Position numbers and translations under genes: made by a program
Shown: piece by piece, positions 46,918 through 59,689 of the stretch
Layout: each line of letters begins with the position of its first letter
Numbering within the stretch: the first letter of the stretch is position 1
The notes under the pieces: generated by a model
The model's input: only the letters and a program-made list of their open reading frames with translations
The model's database searches: none
Told to the model about the DNA's origin: nothing
From: Lutraria lutraria
Lineage: Eukaryota > Mollusca > Bivalvia > Venerida > Mactridae
Reading direction: 5' to 3'
NCBI GenBank assembly: GCA_964023205.1
Contig: OZ026835.1
Coordinates: 18,620,414 to 18,684,413 of the forward strand
DNA: 64,000 nucleotides

Positions 46918-49310
46918 AAGACAAATAAAGTGGTCGCAAAGGCTGCTACTTTAAAACTGAGATATGCAAGACAAATAAAGTGGACACAAAGACTGTTGTT
47001 ATAAAACCAGAGATATGCAAGACAAATAAAGCGGACACAAAGACTGTTGTTATAAAACCAGAGATATGCAAGGCAAATAAAGTGGACACAAAGACTGTTG
47101 TTATAAAACCAGAGATATGCAAGGCAAATAAAGTGGACACAAAGACTGTTGTTATAAAACCAGAGATATGCAAGACAAATAAAGTGGACACAAAGACTGT
47201 TGTTATAAAACCAGAGATATGCAAGACAAATAAAGTGGACACAAAGACTGTTGTTATAAAACCAGAGATATGCAAGGCAAATAAAGTGGACACAAAGACT
47301 GTTGTTATAAAACCAGAGATATGCAAGGCAAATAAAGTGGACACAAAGACTGTTACTATAAAACCAGAGATATGCAAGACAAATAAAGTGGACACAAAGA
47401 CTGTTGTTATAAAACCAGAGATATGCAAGACAAATAAAGTGGACACAAAGACTGTTGTTATAAAACCAGAGATATGCAAGACAAATAAAGTGGACACAAA
47501 GACTGTTGTTATAAAACCAGAGATATGCAAGACAAATAAAGTGGACACAAAGACTGTTGTTATAAAACCAGAGATATGCAAGACAAATAAAGTGGACACA
47601 AAGACTGTTGTTATAAAACCAGAGATATGCAAGGCAAATAAAGTGGACACAAAGACTGTTGTTATAAAACCAGAGATATGCAAGGCAAATAAAGTGGACA
47701 CAAAGACTGTTGTTATAAAACCAGAGATATGCAAGGCAAATAAAGTGGACACAAAGACTGTTGTTATAAAACCAGAGATATGCAAGGCAAATAAAGTGGA
47801 CACAAAGACTGTTGTTATAAAACCAGAGATATGCAAGACAAATAAAGTGGACACAAAGACTGTTGTTATAAAACCAGAGATATGCAAGGCAAATAAAGTG
47901 GACACAAAGACTGTTGTTATAAAACCAGAGATATGCAAGACAAATAAAGTGGACACAAAGACTGTTGTTATAAAACCAGAGATATGCAAGACAAATAAAG
48001 TGGACACAAAGACTGTTGTTATAAAACCAGAGATATGCAAGACAAATAAAGTGGACACAAAGACTGTTGTTATAAAACCAGAGATATGCAAGGCAAATAA
48101 AGTGGACACAAAGACTGTTGTTATAAAACCAGAGATATGCAAGGCAAATAAAGTGGACACAAAGACTGTTGTTATAAAACCAGAGATATGCAAGACAAAT
48201 AAAGTGGACACAAAGACTGTTGTTATAAAACCAGAGATATGCAAGACAAATAAAGTGGACACAAAGACTGTTGTTATAAAACCAGAGATATGCAAGGCAA
48301 ATAAAGTGGACACAAAGACTGTTGTTATAAAACCAGAGATATGCAAGACAAATAAAGTGGACACAAAGACTGTTGTTATAAAACCAGAGATATGCAAGAC
48401 AAATAAAGTGGACACAAAGACTGTTGTTATAAAACCAGAGATATACAAGACAAATAAAGTGGACACAAAGACTGTTGTTATAAAACCAGAGATATGCAAG
48501 ACAAATAAAGTGGACACAAAGGACTGTTGTTATAAAACCAGAGATATGCAAGGCAAATAAAGTGGACACAAAGACTGTTGTTATAAAACCAGAGATATGC
48601 AAGGCAAATAAAGTGGACACAAAGACTGTTGTTATAAAACCAGAGATATGCAAGACAAATAAAGTGGACACAAAGGACTGTTGTTATAAAACCAGAGATA
48701 TGCAAGACAAATAAAGTGGACACAAAGACTGTTGTTATAAAACCAGAGATATGCAAGGCAAATAAAGTGGACACAAAGACTGTTGTTATAAAACCAGAGA
48801 TATGCAAGACAAATAAAGTGGACACAAAGACTGTTGTTATAAAACCAGAGATATGCAAGACAAATAAAGTGGACACAAAGACTGTTGTTATAAAACCAGA
48901 GATATACAAGACAAATAAAGTGGACACAAAGACTGTTGTTATAAAACCAGAGATATGCAAGACAAATAAAGTGGACACAAAGGACTGTTGTTATAAAACC
49001 AGAGATATGCAAGGCAAATAAAGTGGACACAAAGACTGTTGTTATAAAACCAGAGATATGCAAGGCAAATAAAGTGGACACAAAGACTGTTGTTATAAAA
49101 CCAGAGATATGCAAGGCAAATAAAGTGGACACAAAGGACTGTTGTTATAAAACCAGAGATATGCAAGGCAAATAAAGTGGACACAAAGACTGTTGTTATA
49201 AAACCAGAGATATACAAGACAAATAAAGTGGACGCAAAGATTGGTGTTATAAAACCAGAGATATGCAAGACAAATAAAGTGGACACAAATGCTGCTACAA
49301 TATAACGAGA
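46918..49310. repeat. 51-bp minisatellite array 2 (about 47 units), homologous to array 1
   Basis: The unit starts GTGGACACAAAGACTGTTGT and ends CAAGACAAATAAA, about 80% identical to array 1. Variants are GACAAAT/GGCAAAT, ATATGC/ATATAC and one unit with ACT in place of GTT. The first unit is 50 bp and diverged. Four units are 52 bp with an extra G (AAAGGACTG at about 48521, 48675, 48982 and 49136). The last unit is diverged. Long frames on both strands follow from the 51-bp period; the 52-bp units break them, and I call no gene. Confidence 0.96.
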
Positions 49311-49410
49311 GATCGAAAAAATGGTGCAGGTATTAACTAAACTGATGGTCTGTTGCTTATAACTTCACAAAGATAATTGTATTTTTTTTCTAAATGTACT
49401 TATCTTGCAG

Positions 49411-49542
49411 ACTATGTTACAATCTCCTTGTTTTCTTGGAATTGACTTAAATGAATTATCATGTCTAGCTGAAGTAAAGATAAACAGAAGAGAACCGTTA
49501 CAGACCTTTGCACAGTACCATGTTGATAATAAACGACGAATG
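49411..49542 (+). CDS. Candidate internal exon, unrecognised
   Basis: A strong acceptor (a T-rich run, then CTTATCTTGCAG, ending at 49410) precedes a frame reading TMLQSPCFLGIDLNELSC and LAEVKINRREPLQTFAQYHV. A donor-like ATG|GTGAAC ends it at 49542. No family is recognised and neighbouring exons were not found. A minus-strand frame also covers the area. Evidence is splice context and residue mix only. Confidence 0.22.
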
Positions 49543-49786
49543 GTGAACATATGTAATATACGTTACTTACAGTTTCTGTCGCTGTATCAATTGCTCGTAT
49601 TTTCAACAGTATATAATAATTCCCAAATGGATTAAATATATATTTCGCTCGGTTTCTTGTTTTCTTACTTATAAATACAATTTTTGTACAATCGGTTCTT
49701 AACTTCTTATACTGCACATGATATATCATTATAACCTAAAGTTTCAACCAAATGCATTTTGGATCGTTGTTTTCAGAATAGTTCAG

Positions 49787-49945
49787 TTTTCCATAGCCAT
49801 CACTCATTCGTTGCGCATGGATTTTTATGCACATCTAAGTACTACGTTTATCCGCCATGCAAAATAGTTTCCCGTTTTATGTTGCAGTGCAAGTCTATGT
49901 ATATAAGTTCAGTTTCCATGAGTACTTTCAGTATTTGATTTTTGA
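49787..49945 (+). repeat. Dispersed repeat family B, copy 3
   Basis: It reads TTTTCCATAGCCATCACTC, ATCCGCCATGCAAAATAG, TGTTGCAGTGCAAGTCTATG and CAGTTTCCATGAGTACTTTC. No family C copy lies beside it. Confidence 0.85.
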
Positions 49946-51354
49946 CATGACTCTTGTATCATTTAAGAACCTACCAATAATGTTTCTTTACAAACACATT
50001 GAGAAGAGTATCGTATATTTGTACTCACGTATTCATTTTAAGAAAGACTGTATTGTTCTCTATGATTATCACCCCCATGGGCATTAGTGAGGGGATAGGG
50101 TTATAACAAGGCTATATTATAGGAAAATATTATAACATTCGATCATGGAGCCAAGTATTAATTATCGGAAAGTGTTGGGAGGGCGCTAGTTATGACATAT
50201 TAACAAAATATCGAGTAGAGATCTAAGGATAACACTGTTAATATCACATGTCGATATCACTGTCTATGGTGGACAGTTAGTTGTGTTTATTTCCTATCGA
50301 TATATCGTATATTCTCAAGTGTATAATAATAATCCGAGACGTTCTTTGCTTAAAAGATCCGACCTTTATATGCAATAGAATTATAATATGTATCATCATG
50401 TCTGCATTCCATGAACAGTTTTTATTTCATACGCAATTTCATAATACAAATAAATTATGTGTTTCCTGTTTTCAGTTATCTACAAACCTTACTTCGTGAC
50501 GTAATGCTTGTTAATATCATTTTAATGCACGGTAATGAAACACAATGCACAAAACACTAAATGGTCATATATTTGTTGATGAATGAAGAAAAAATATACC
50601 GATCATCAAGTATTGTCTTACCAGCCAACCAAGAGATAATTAGGACGAATTGAAGTTTTAGTAGAGTTGTAGAATTATAGATTCGATGTAACCGATCTGT
50701 AGAACCATGGACGATACGAAATACTTCATCTTCCGAAATGGAGGAATAAAGAAACAGCCTGGATCTTCAGCCATAATGAAAAAAATGTACCGGCGATGGA
50801 CTTGTTAACCTGGTTTTTACCTTTACCGACAAAGCTTGACTGAGAGGCTATCCAAAAAAAAAAGATTATAGTACTAGTATACTATATGTAATTACAACCT
50901 TCCCGAAATCGAGACCGGACCGGATCGTATATCATATGTAAGGTATATGCCACATGTAAGGTATATTAAAAAAACTGAACGAATATGGGAACAAATATTT
51001 CACGTAGAGGATTCAATTCTGCTCCAAATGACAAGTGAATTAACGTCGAATAGTAAAACATTGTATAATTTCTGCTTTCGCCATCAGATAAATTATATCA
51101 AGTTGCTAGCGTTGTTCAGATGGTGATGCATATGCTTCCGAAGTTTACATAATCTTTAGCGATATTTATTATCAGGAATGCATGACAGAATTATTGTAAA
51201 TTTATTCTTAAAATCAGTTTTTATCAATACAAACTATAATATGTGTTGTATTTATTTCCAGCATACATAATGTATGTATCATGACAGATGAAAAAATTCA
51301 AATTTCAGGTATTTAATCATATTGTTTATCCCCTCCAATATTTAACGTACGTAC
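49946..51354. other. Unique stretch before the gap, nothing recognised
   Basis: Only short low-complexity frames were seen. It ends at the assembly gap. Confidence 0.5.
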
Positions 51355-51554
51355 NNNNNNNNNNNNNNNNNNNNNNNNNNNNNNNNNNNNNNNNNNNNNN
51401 NNNNNNNNNNNNNNNNNNNNNNNNNNNNNNNNNNNNNNNNNNNNNNNNNNNNNNNNNNNNNNNNNNNNNNNNNNNNNNNNNNNNNNNNNNNNNNNNNNNN
51501 NNNNNNNNNNNNNNNNNNNNNNNNNNNNNNNNNNNNNNNNNNNNNNNNNNNNNN
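51355..51554. other. Assembly gap (200 N)
   Basis: A run of exactly 200 N. The round number suggests a placeholder of unknown true length. Open frames that cross it are artefacts. Confidence 0.99.
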
Positions 51555-52557
51555 TTTCGCTATTCAAAATCTGATGCTTTTAAAATGTACTTAGATTTGG
51601 ATCAAGACCATATAGTATTTCTAGTCACGTCTGGACATCATTGACATGATTGTACAACTTGTTAATTGATATACAACTGTACTTGACAGATATCAAACAT
51701 TGATTCTTGATTTAAATTGATTTAATAAATAACGCATCAGACTGTCAGACATTTAGTATTGTCGTTAATCGAACATGCTCCTGCGATGTATTCAAATGTT
51801 TATCAGTGATGTCAAAATATGTGGTATCAGATATTATCGTCTATAGATAGATGAAGAAAATTACGCTCGCCAATTACATGCCTATTCTCTACATTTTAGA
51901 TATATTACAAATAACAAAATGTAAAATAGCTCAAATAATTGGTTCCAAGACTTCGTGGAAGATAATTAATGTGTAAAACTTCATATCTTATTGAACTCAA
52001 TTATTATTTTGCATAACATTTCAGACATTTCGATAATTCATCATGTGTGGAAGATTGCCATTGTGTCGTGCATTTTACGACTAACAGATAAATCCCACGA
52101 ACGAATTTGTTAAAATAACTGAAAATCTATATATTTTGAATTATGAAACACTTCGATACTCTAATAATTAAATGAGACAAAATCTATTAGAATTTCTGTT
52201 TATCGTGTTTGAACAAATGCAGACTATTAAACTACATAATTAGATTTCTGTTTACCGTGCTTAAACTAATACAGACTACTAGTATTATACTACATAATAA
52301 GGAAGTACCTTAGCAGTGTGAAATAATGTGGAACATAACCAGGCATATAAATATTAAAGATAATTTCAGAATTTCATCAGTTCAGCTAAGAAAATAAATA
52401 TTTCACAGAATAGTATTACTGTCACTGTGGTATTACCTTAGAACTATTTAGGATCCATTTTAGTACAATATACTATACGACGACTAAGAAAGTCTTACTT
52501 ACATACGCCATATAGAATATATAACTTAATCTTCATAGGGAAGAGTCTATAAACATG
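51555..52557. other. Unique stretch with one local duplication
   Basis: At about 52190-52300 a segment (TTCTGTTTATCGTGTTTGA...) is followed by a diverged copy (TTCTGTTTACCGTGCTTAA...). Nothing else was recognised. Confidence 0.55.
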
Positions 52558-52643
52558 TATATCGAAGGCTCAGCGCAACACTGTCGTAACTTGTTCTTAT
52601 TTCAATATGAGTTACAACTATTTTGCGCTGAATCCTCGATATG
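52558..52643. mobile_element. Palindromic element, copy 2
   Basis: The arms read ATATCGAAGGCTCAGCGCAA and TTGCGCTGAATCCTCGATAT. The loop (TTCTTATTTCAATATGAG) is the reverse complement of the loop in the copy at 23076-23161, so the element is inverted relative to that copy. This copy is more diverged in the right arm. Confidence 0.88.
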
Positions 52644-52854
52644 CAGACAGTATTTCTATGGAAGAAGTTAATTTATTGTATCATACATTTTGATGTCTCC
52701 CTTAAAGACCAATGAAATGTCAAATCAGCCATTTTATTGAACATAGTCTGTCTGATATAGAAAATAAGATATGTTGTAAATTGATGAATTGTTAAGATAA
52801 CAGTCTCTGCTGCAGTATTCGAATATTACAAAATTTTAATATTAGTTCAGACTG

Positions 52855-52935
52855 AGACAGGCAAGCAGGCGGGCGGATGGATGGGCGGGCGGTCGGACGG
52901 ACGGACGTTCAGATAGACAGACAGGCAGACATTTT
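52855..52935. repeat. Degenerate GGAC/GGCA/GACA simple-repeat patch
   Basis: Interleaved tetranucleotides (GGCGGGCGGATGGATGGGCG, then GGACGGACGGACG and AGACAGACAGGCAGACA) form an unusually GC-rich 80-bp patch in AT-rich DNA. Confidence 0.85.
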
Positions 52936-54392
52936 ATTATTAAGTGATAAATGATAAAAAATCTTTTAAACAAAGAATTATACACAAGTTGAACGAATAC
53001 ATACAGGTAAAGGAGATGAACAGAATTTATCTTTCAACATAAGTCATATTTGCGTAATGCATTTTTAACACACAATAATATATTTATTAACTGTGATTTA
53101 TTAGCATTGCTTTACAATTGTAAATATTTCTGAACAGGAGGTTTTACATATTATAATTTTTGGATATTATTTACGTCTGAATTCAGAATAACAAGGAAAT
53201 ATACAAATAAAATGATACCCATCTTCAATATCAGTAGAATTACAATATATACATTATCTTTTATTTCGAGGTTTGTTTATCATAAAATTTGTAATTCTAC
53301 CGGTCTGTATCCGTAACGGATGTACAGACATGCGTATTCAACAAAAGTATAATCTAAATGATTTTGGTAAAATAAAAATATCAAGATACAAATTCCATAA
53401 CCAAAATTAATGCTGGTTTAAAAAACGTATACAGGTCCACCTTAGTACTTAAGTTAACACTCTAACAACATTCTTGTTTATACGATTCCATAATCCGCAT
53501 CTTAAAAACTAACAGGAAAGACTTGGTGTTAATAGCGTGCCCATTATCAAACACATCTGCAAATTAATAGTCAACATTTTCTTGACATCATTTACCAAGT
53601 TAATACAACATTTGTTACACATTTTAACAAAATGTTATTGCTAGACTGAATTTTCCACCATTATTTAATGTTACATATTAAACATTTTGGACAGCAAACT
53701 GACAATGTATTCATTGACATGGCACCAGGTCAACAATGTAATTTTCTGTTGAGCTATGCGAACTTGATTATTGAGGACAATCAGTTTACATTCTTTGACA
53801 TATCGTTATATATGTGTACATTATTTAATTACTTTAGAACAACTTGTTTTTTCTCCATAGTCTAAACAATTTCTTAGATATTAAAACGCTGCTGTACATC
53901 AACTACAGTAACTGTAGATCAGCTGCATTTTGTTTCACAATTTAGGTTATTCTGTAATAATGGAATTACATGTAACTTATACTAATAGGAAATGGCCTGT
54001 TCACATTTATCACTTAGTCTAGTGAATTTATTTATATCTCATCGACAAGAGGTAAGTTTTTAAATCATATAAATAATGATAAATACTCATACATTGAATT
54101 GTGTGAATTCTTCTTGTTTGTGTTACTCGCGAATATTTCTTGATTGTGCATTGTTATATAACTGTATATTGACAATAGTATGTACATTTTACAATCATGT
54201 AATTTATTATATGCTCTCCGTGTTTGGAAAAAATAAAGATATAAATATGTAATCAACATTGACATAGCATGCATAAACCAAACGCCTAGTTAGATATCTT
54301 CCTGATATTGTCTTAGATAGCAGAAGATAAAACAAGGCAAAGCAGTGTCACATAATTTTATGAAAAAATAATCTTATTAAAAAGAAGGAAGG
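52936..54392. other. Unique stretch, nothing recognised
   Basis: No supported gene or shared repeat. Confidence 0.5.
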
Positions 54393-54497
54393 TTAAAGTC
54401 CCATGAGCTTTTTGCTATAAATAATATATGCAAAAAACAAACATTTGCTGATATTATCCCAAGATAATTATTACCGACGATAATGTAGAATTTAAAG
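54393..54497 (-). mobile_element. Fragment of the TTAA MITE
   Basis: It starts TTAAAGTCCCATGAGC and continues with GCAAAAAACAAACATTTGCT and CCCAAGATAATTATTACCGA. It is the reverse complement of the right end of the MITE at 18537-18920. The other end is missing. Confidence 0.8.
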
Positions 54498-54690
54498 CAT
54501 TGTTTGGATTGTCGGTGGTCTTGTGCACTGGACGAAAGGTCGTGGGTTCGATTCTCGGCTCAGCCTCTCTAATTTCACAAGGACGGACGCCTTTTCAGTG
54601 TCTCCTTCCCGATTACAGAGTCAAGTTCTGTGTCTATAGACCATCACAAGAAGGCATATATCGGTGCGTTACTCCGGGAATGATAAAAAA
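54498..54690 (+). mobile_element. tRNA-derived SINE (group S4), copy 2
   Basis: The B box is GGTCGTGGGTTCGATTCTC. The body has CTTTTCAGTGTCTCCTTC and CAAGTTCTGTGTCTATAGAC, parallel to 19026-19200. It abuts a fragment of the TTAA MITE. Confidence 0.8.
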
Positions 54691-55654
54691 AACCAGGAAA
54701 ACATATTCTAAAAGAGTAGGGATGTATATTTTCATTTTTCATTGGAATGTCCTTTGTATCTCGGATAAAAGCAGAACTTAGCCCGGAATTATCTGGGCTG
54801 TTAACAGAAACACGTTCATACAGATACATAATAAACGTGCAAATAACCATGTGGAATACTCTGATGTTTACGCATATAGGGCATAAAATGTACCATGGTA
54901 CTAGGCTTGCTTCCAGAAATAAAACATATATCATACAATATCCTTTGGTGATATTTCAACTGAATGCTAACACTCGTCTCTGGTTGCATATTTACTATAT
55001 AATACGTTTCACATGCTCGTTTTATGCGTAAATAATGAACGTAAAATGAAGGATGATGGCATTGTGTTATCTGTTCTTGGCTTAATTGTTTTTGAAAGTT
55101 AGATCAGCAAGAGTGCCATAATACTACCAGCTATTCTAGTCTGTCACAATGGTGTCATAACATAGTAACAAGTGCAATTAGCAACAAGACAAAGCATGAT
55201 TTATGTACTCTCAAAGATCTCTGGTTGGAAAATATCGATGACGGGAAGTTGAAAAAGCATGCCTTCTAAACATCCAGAACCATTTAACATTACAATCGAA
55301 TACACTTAGGCACTGTGTGCGTACGTGCCATAAACTCGGAGTAGACAAGGTGATATGGTGAGGCTATATAGGAACCCTTTTCTCAGTTCATTTGTTGATA
55401 CTTATAAATAGCTGGTATCTATCCGTTGTCTTCCATAGGTTGATGTATGATAAACAATTTGTAGCTGTGTGTTGTTAACATTATGATAAAACTGCATAAT
55501 ATCAACAGAAAAACTTAAATATATATCTCCATGGAGACAACTTTTGTACGAATTAGGGTAAGGTAATAATGACACCACTCAATTTGTAGGTTAGGATATA
55601 TAGTAAATGACATGAAAATAACTAAAATGTACCGGAACATGCTAATAGACAAAC
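54691..55654. other. Unique stretch, nothing recognised
   Basis: Overlapping frames of 94-96 codons on both strands near 54650-55030 have no recognised motif and start partly in the SINE. Confidence 0.5.
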
Positions 55655-55842
55655 AGTGCAACCTCTCCAAAACAACACCCTTTGTGAGTAGCACAATTAT
55701 ACTGTCATTGAGGGACTGATGCTCTAGAGAGGTTAAATTCAGAGTTAAATCGTACAGTGGGAAAATATAAAGTTCTATGGAGTTTGTTGCTCAAGAGAGG
55801 GCCGTTCAAGAGAGGTTGCACTATATATATATATATATGAGA
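55655..55842. mobile_element. MITE-like element with AGTGCAACCTCT termini beside an AT microsatellite
   Basis: The left end AGTGCAACCTCTCC (55655) mirrors the right end AGAGGTTGCACT (55822). The right subterminal CTCAAGAGAGGGCCGTTCAA repeats the AGAGAGG motif. A run of TA (55822-55838) follows, so the right flank lies in TA-rich DNA. There is no coding capacity. Tc1/mariner-like ends are possible but not shown. Confidence 0.65.
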
Positions 55843-56209
55843 GAGATAACATTCAGTCAATGTGTTGGTATGTTGACGTAGTGGTGTTGTGCTTGTGTAC
55901 TTATGCTGTTCCTTTACAACGGCCTCCAGCTCATGCCCTATTTGTAGTTGATACAAATTATGTAATGGCGATTATCAATTTGTCACAAAATATTCTCATT
56001 ACATTACAAAGCATACAGTCGTAATTTAGATAATTATGTAACTATGATGACCACAACACAGAAGCTAACTCTCATGAATTTCCATGAACGGTTTGATGAA
56101 GGTTTCGTGGTAGGCCTTAGATGAATCGATATGACACATAAATGATATCAATCAGTCAATCGTCTATTACTCTTTTTGGCGTATGATAAGTAAATGGAAG
56201 CCCTGACAA

Positions 56210-56300
56210 TTGGACCTGACAGAAAGAATCGCGTGATGTTGACACATTAATGTTAAACAAATTTCTCCAGGGAGAAAACTGAACGACTCTATCCTGTTTT
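56210..56300 (+). repeat. Dispersed repeat family C, copy 5 (diverged fragment)
   Basis: AAGAATCGCGTGATGTTGAC followed by AAACAAATTTCTCCAGGGAG parallels AAGAAATATCGCATGATATT and AACAAATTTCTCCCGGGAT of copy 3. Confidence 0.65.
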
Positions 56301-57250
56301 TCGATATGAATATGACTTAGATAATTATAAAGAGGTACACAAATAATTTCAAGAAGAATGAAAACTGACAGAAATGTGTATGTAATGGTATAAAACATGC
56401 ATACACACACATTTCCTAGCGCCTTCAACTTGTCGCATACTTTAGTTAATGACAAAGTCCTTTGGAGGATGGTAATGTCTGTATAACTTAACAGTCCTTC
56501 CCATTCCCTATACCTAAAGTATGTTCATAACATCAAAGCCACGAAATCATTAGGATGCGAGTTCATTTGTGTTAAATGTAGAGAGTACAACACTGCTATA
56601 TGTGAAAATGTCATTTAGTTATTAAATGACGGAGACATTTTAGAATATTCAATACATGATATTAAAGTGTATCAAAATAAAAATTGCTAATTTTCCTTAA
56701 ACATATAACATAAAAAATAATACAAGTTTCCATAACACAAAGATGGGACACACACAACAGCCACCAGCTATGAAATTGCGTTCCTCACCCGAACATCCTG
56801 AGTGATTTTCAGTAATATTAGCCACCTTATCATTATTGTAAACATGCATGTATATATATATAGAGAGAAACTAAATACTGTACACGCATTTGATATAAAT
56901 GTCTTTATGTCATTTTCAAACTAAGTGTTAAGAAAATTACCTTAAAGAATAGGTCTACAGAGATAAAAAATTCTGTGCAAATCATTTATTGTATCTTGTG
57001 TATACATGTAAAACTATTTGGATAATATACATGTTAATCGATTCAGATTTTATCTGGACTGAGATTGTCTGCACATAGATTAATGATACTAACTGGTAGA
57101 TGGCATAAACCAAATCAATTACTACTAAACTGAGTAAAAATGTCAATTATGTAACCGTTAAGAGCATGAATTTCATTTTTATTTGAATGTTCTTTGTATC
57201 GCGAAAATTGACAAACATACATCTATAAGTATTATTGAGAATATCTAAGT
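56301..57250. other. Unique stretch, nothing recognised
   Basis: No supported gene or shared repeat. Confidence 0.5.
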
Positions 57251-57415
57251 ACAGTCACGCCTGTGCTAGCGACCATCTCCGAATAAAGACCACCTTGCGA
57301 ATAAAGGTCATTCGTTAAAGAAGAACGTCATTGATTATTTAGAACAAAATGACTTCTGCATAAAGACCACCTGTCAATAAAAGCCACATTATGGACTTCA
57401 AAGGCTTGACTGTAT
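57251..57415 (+). repeat. Family A, copy 5
   Basis: It begins ACAGTCACGCCTGTGCTAGC and has four modules of the AATAAAGACCACC type plus AACAAAATGACTTCTGC. It is full length compared with copy 1 except for its last 40 bp or so. Confidence 0.85.
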
Positions 57416-57597
57416 GCTTAAATTTATTGATCTTTTGAAATCCGAAATTAAATTAAAACTAAGAAATTTTAAATTTGCATTAGTAAAGTTCTAAGAGATG
57501 AGAGACTTATTATTTTAATGAATTATTTTTTCTCTTACAATAAAATGCTTCGTCGTTGCAGTATTCCGATGTAAAAAAAGATATTCGTAAGAATAAC

Positions 57598-57645
57598 AAT
57601 GTTATACAAAACGTAAACCTTAATGTTATACAAAACTTAAACCTT
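57598..57645. repeat. 24-bp direct duplication
   Basis: AATGTTATACAAAACGTAAA (plus CCTT) is followed directly by the same unit with one change (GT to TT). Confidence 0.85.
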
Positions 57646-59689
57646 GTTAAGTGTGAATGAAATGATGCTTGTTCTTTATATTGATATGCTATTTATATAA
57701 AAAATATGCAGAATTTAAGACACAATTGCCTTTTTCTTGAATAAACTATGCCTTATTTCATTTTTTTTTCAAACATGTTCTCAGTGAACATTTCTACGCG
57801 TAAAGATCTATATTATCACCGAGGCATCCTAATACACGTGCTTATGGTTTAGACTTTCAGCTCCTGAATACAGCTTCATTTTGAGAGTCGAGTGTGTAAG
57901 CATTAAGCAATAGATACTATTTTATCTTTGAGCCGCACTGTTACATGTAGTACTCATTAAGACAAACCCATACAGTTAAGAGCTTGTTTGTCTTTGAGTT
58001 TATTTGTACTGTTTGATTGTGTAGACTTGGTTGATGACAAGGAATGTCACTGATGTTCTTTGGAATATTCTTTTTAAACTAGGCTTCATAGCTGATCATG
58101 GTTATAATCAAATAAGCAATACTCCTTAATTGGTTATGTTTATATTACAGTAACTGTTATGCTTGGCGCCGGTTTGCAATATGTTGGAGCATATATAAAT
58201 ATATATATATATTATATATTGTCTGTCCCGTGTTGGTTACCGTATGGTAAGCTGTTATTTTTTAACAGAATACATAAATCGACCGAGGTAAGAAGTATAA
58301 CTAGACGATAATACAAGTTAATTTATGATATCATTCATTTTGATATCTCTATTTAAGTCCAATAACATGTCAAGTCAGTTATTTCTATTGAACATTGTCT
58401 GCCTGATGCCGTACAATATCTCCTGTTTATTGGTGAATTGATAAGTTAGCAATGTTTCCCTCAAGAAATCGAATATTACATGCTCACGGTTTATCTGGTA
58501 AATTTCAATACATACTCTATACAGACAGTGATAGATATTTGCCCATTCTGCATGAAGCTTATGCTATATATTTATAAACGTCTAAGTTTTATTATTTAAC
58601 CTGCCTGTATGTTCCTATGATAAGGTACCACTACGTTAGAATCTGCACAGTATGGTATTCTTCCTTAGCCACCCCTACTATGATATGCCACTGAAATTGA
58701 GACGACTGGCATGACGTGTCCTCGCGACAATGTCCCTAGTGCAAAACTGAGGATAGCTTAATTTCAACGTAAAATACAGCGTTGTATTACATGCACACAA
58801 ATTGATGAATACTTTTTGCAATGAAATTAAATTTCCTGTATTTAATTTTCGAATTCATTGTCCAATGCTGAGAAATATTGCTTCGCCTCAAAACAAATCG
58901 TTCTGTTTTCTGCTAAAGCCTGCTGGAAATAAAAGGTTTCACACATTTGGTCATACAATATTAATGTTTGATAGCAATTAATTTGCATGTCGTTGCAATG
59001 CACCAACGCTTCGCCATCCCTAGAGGTAAGTAAGAATATCTGTTTTTCGCTCATTATACGAACAATGTTGTTGTTTTCAGCACCTTGGACAATGGAAAAA
59101 ATATGGTTCTTTACCCTATAGAGTGTTACGATGATATAGTGCCAAAGCATGTACACAAAAAGTATTCTTGAATCGCTAGTTTTTAATGCAAATATAGTTT
59201 GTAATTTTAAATTAAATTATGTTTTGTAAAAAAGAAGTCTAACTTTAGCAAAAATTAAATTATGGAAAGACTTGTTTCGCGCTAGGTTTACTTGGAATTA
59301 CAAAATCTTGTTAGTTGTCATAAACTGAAAGGAACAGTAACCCTGGTTACCGAGCAGATACAATTTAACCATTATATAACCAAGTCTGGTGTGCTTTCAT
59401 GTAAATACACATGGGATATATAAGGTGATTGTAGAATCATATCAACATATTCGCCCCAAGTAAAAAACACTTACATATATCATATGTACTCGTACAATAT
59501 AACTCATCCACCAGTAATACTTTTCATTGATTGAACATGTTTCTGTTTGCTTAATTAAATATGCAATTTTATGTAAATATTACATGTTAATATTAGATGA
59601 AGAAGTTATTAGGTCAATGCTCTCCCATGATTAAGTAATTTGGCTTCACTATATATAGTTAGTAATTTTGTGTTCAAGCGTGCACAACA
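57646..59689. other. Unique stretch with a short AT microsatellite
   Basis: A TA-rich run lies at 58193-58220. No supported gene was found; a minus-strand frame at 58842-59156 (104 codons) has no recognised motif. Confidence 0.5.

Noticed and set aside
46893..49286. Several 100-590-codon frames in array 2
   Set aside because: Same artefact; four 52-bp units shift the frames, and long frames occur in more than one phase of the minus strand.
51288..51644. 118-codon and 84-codon frames across 51355-51554
   Set aside because: They run through 200 N and are not real sequence.
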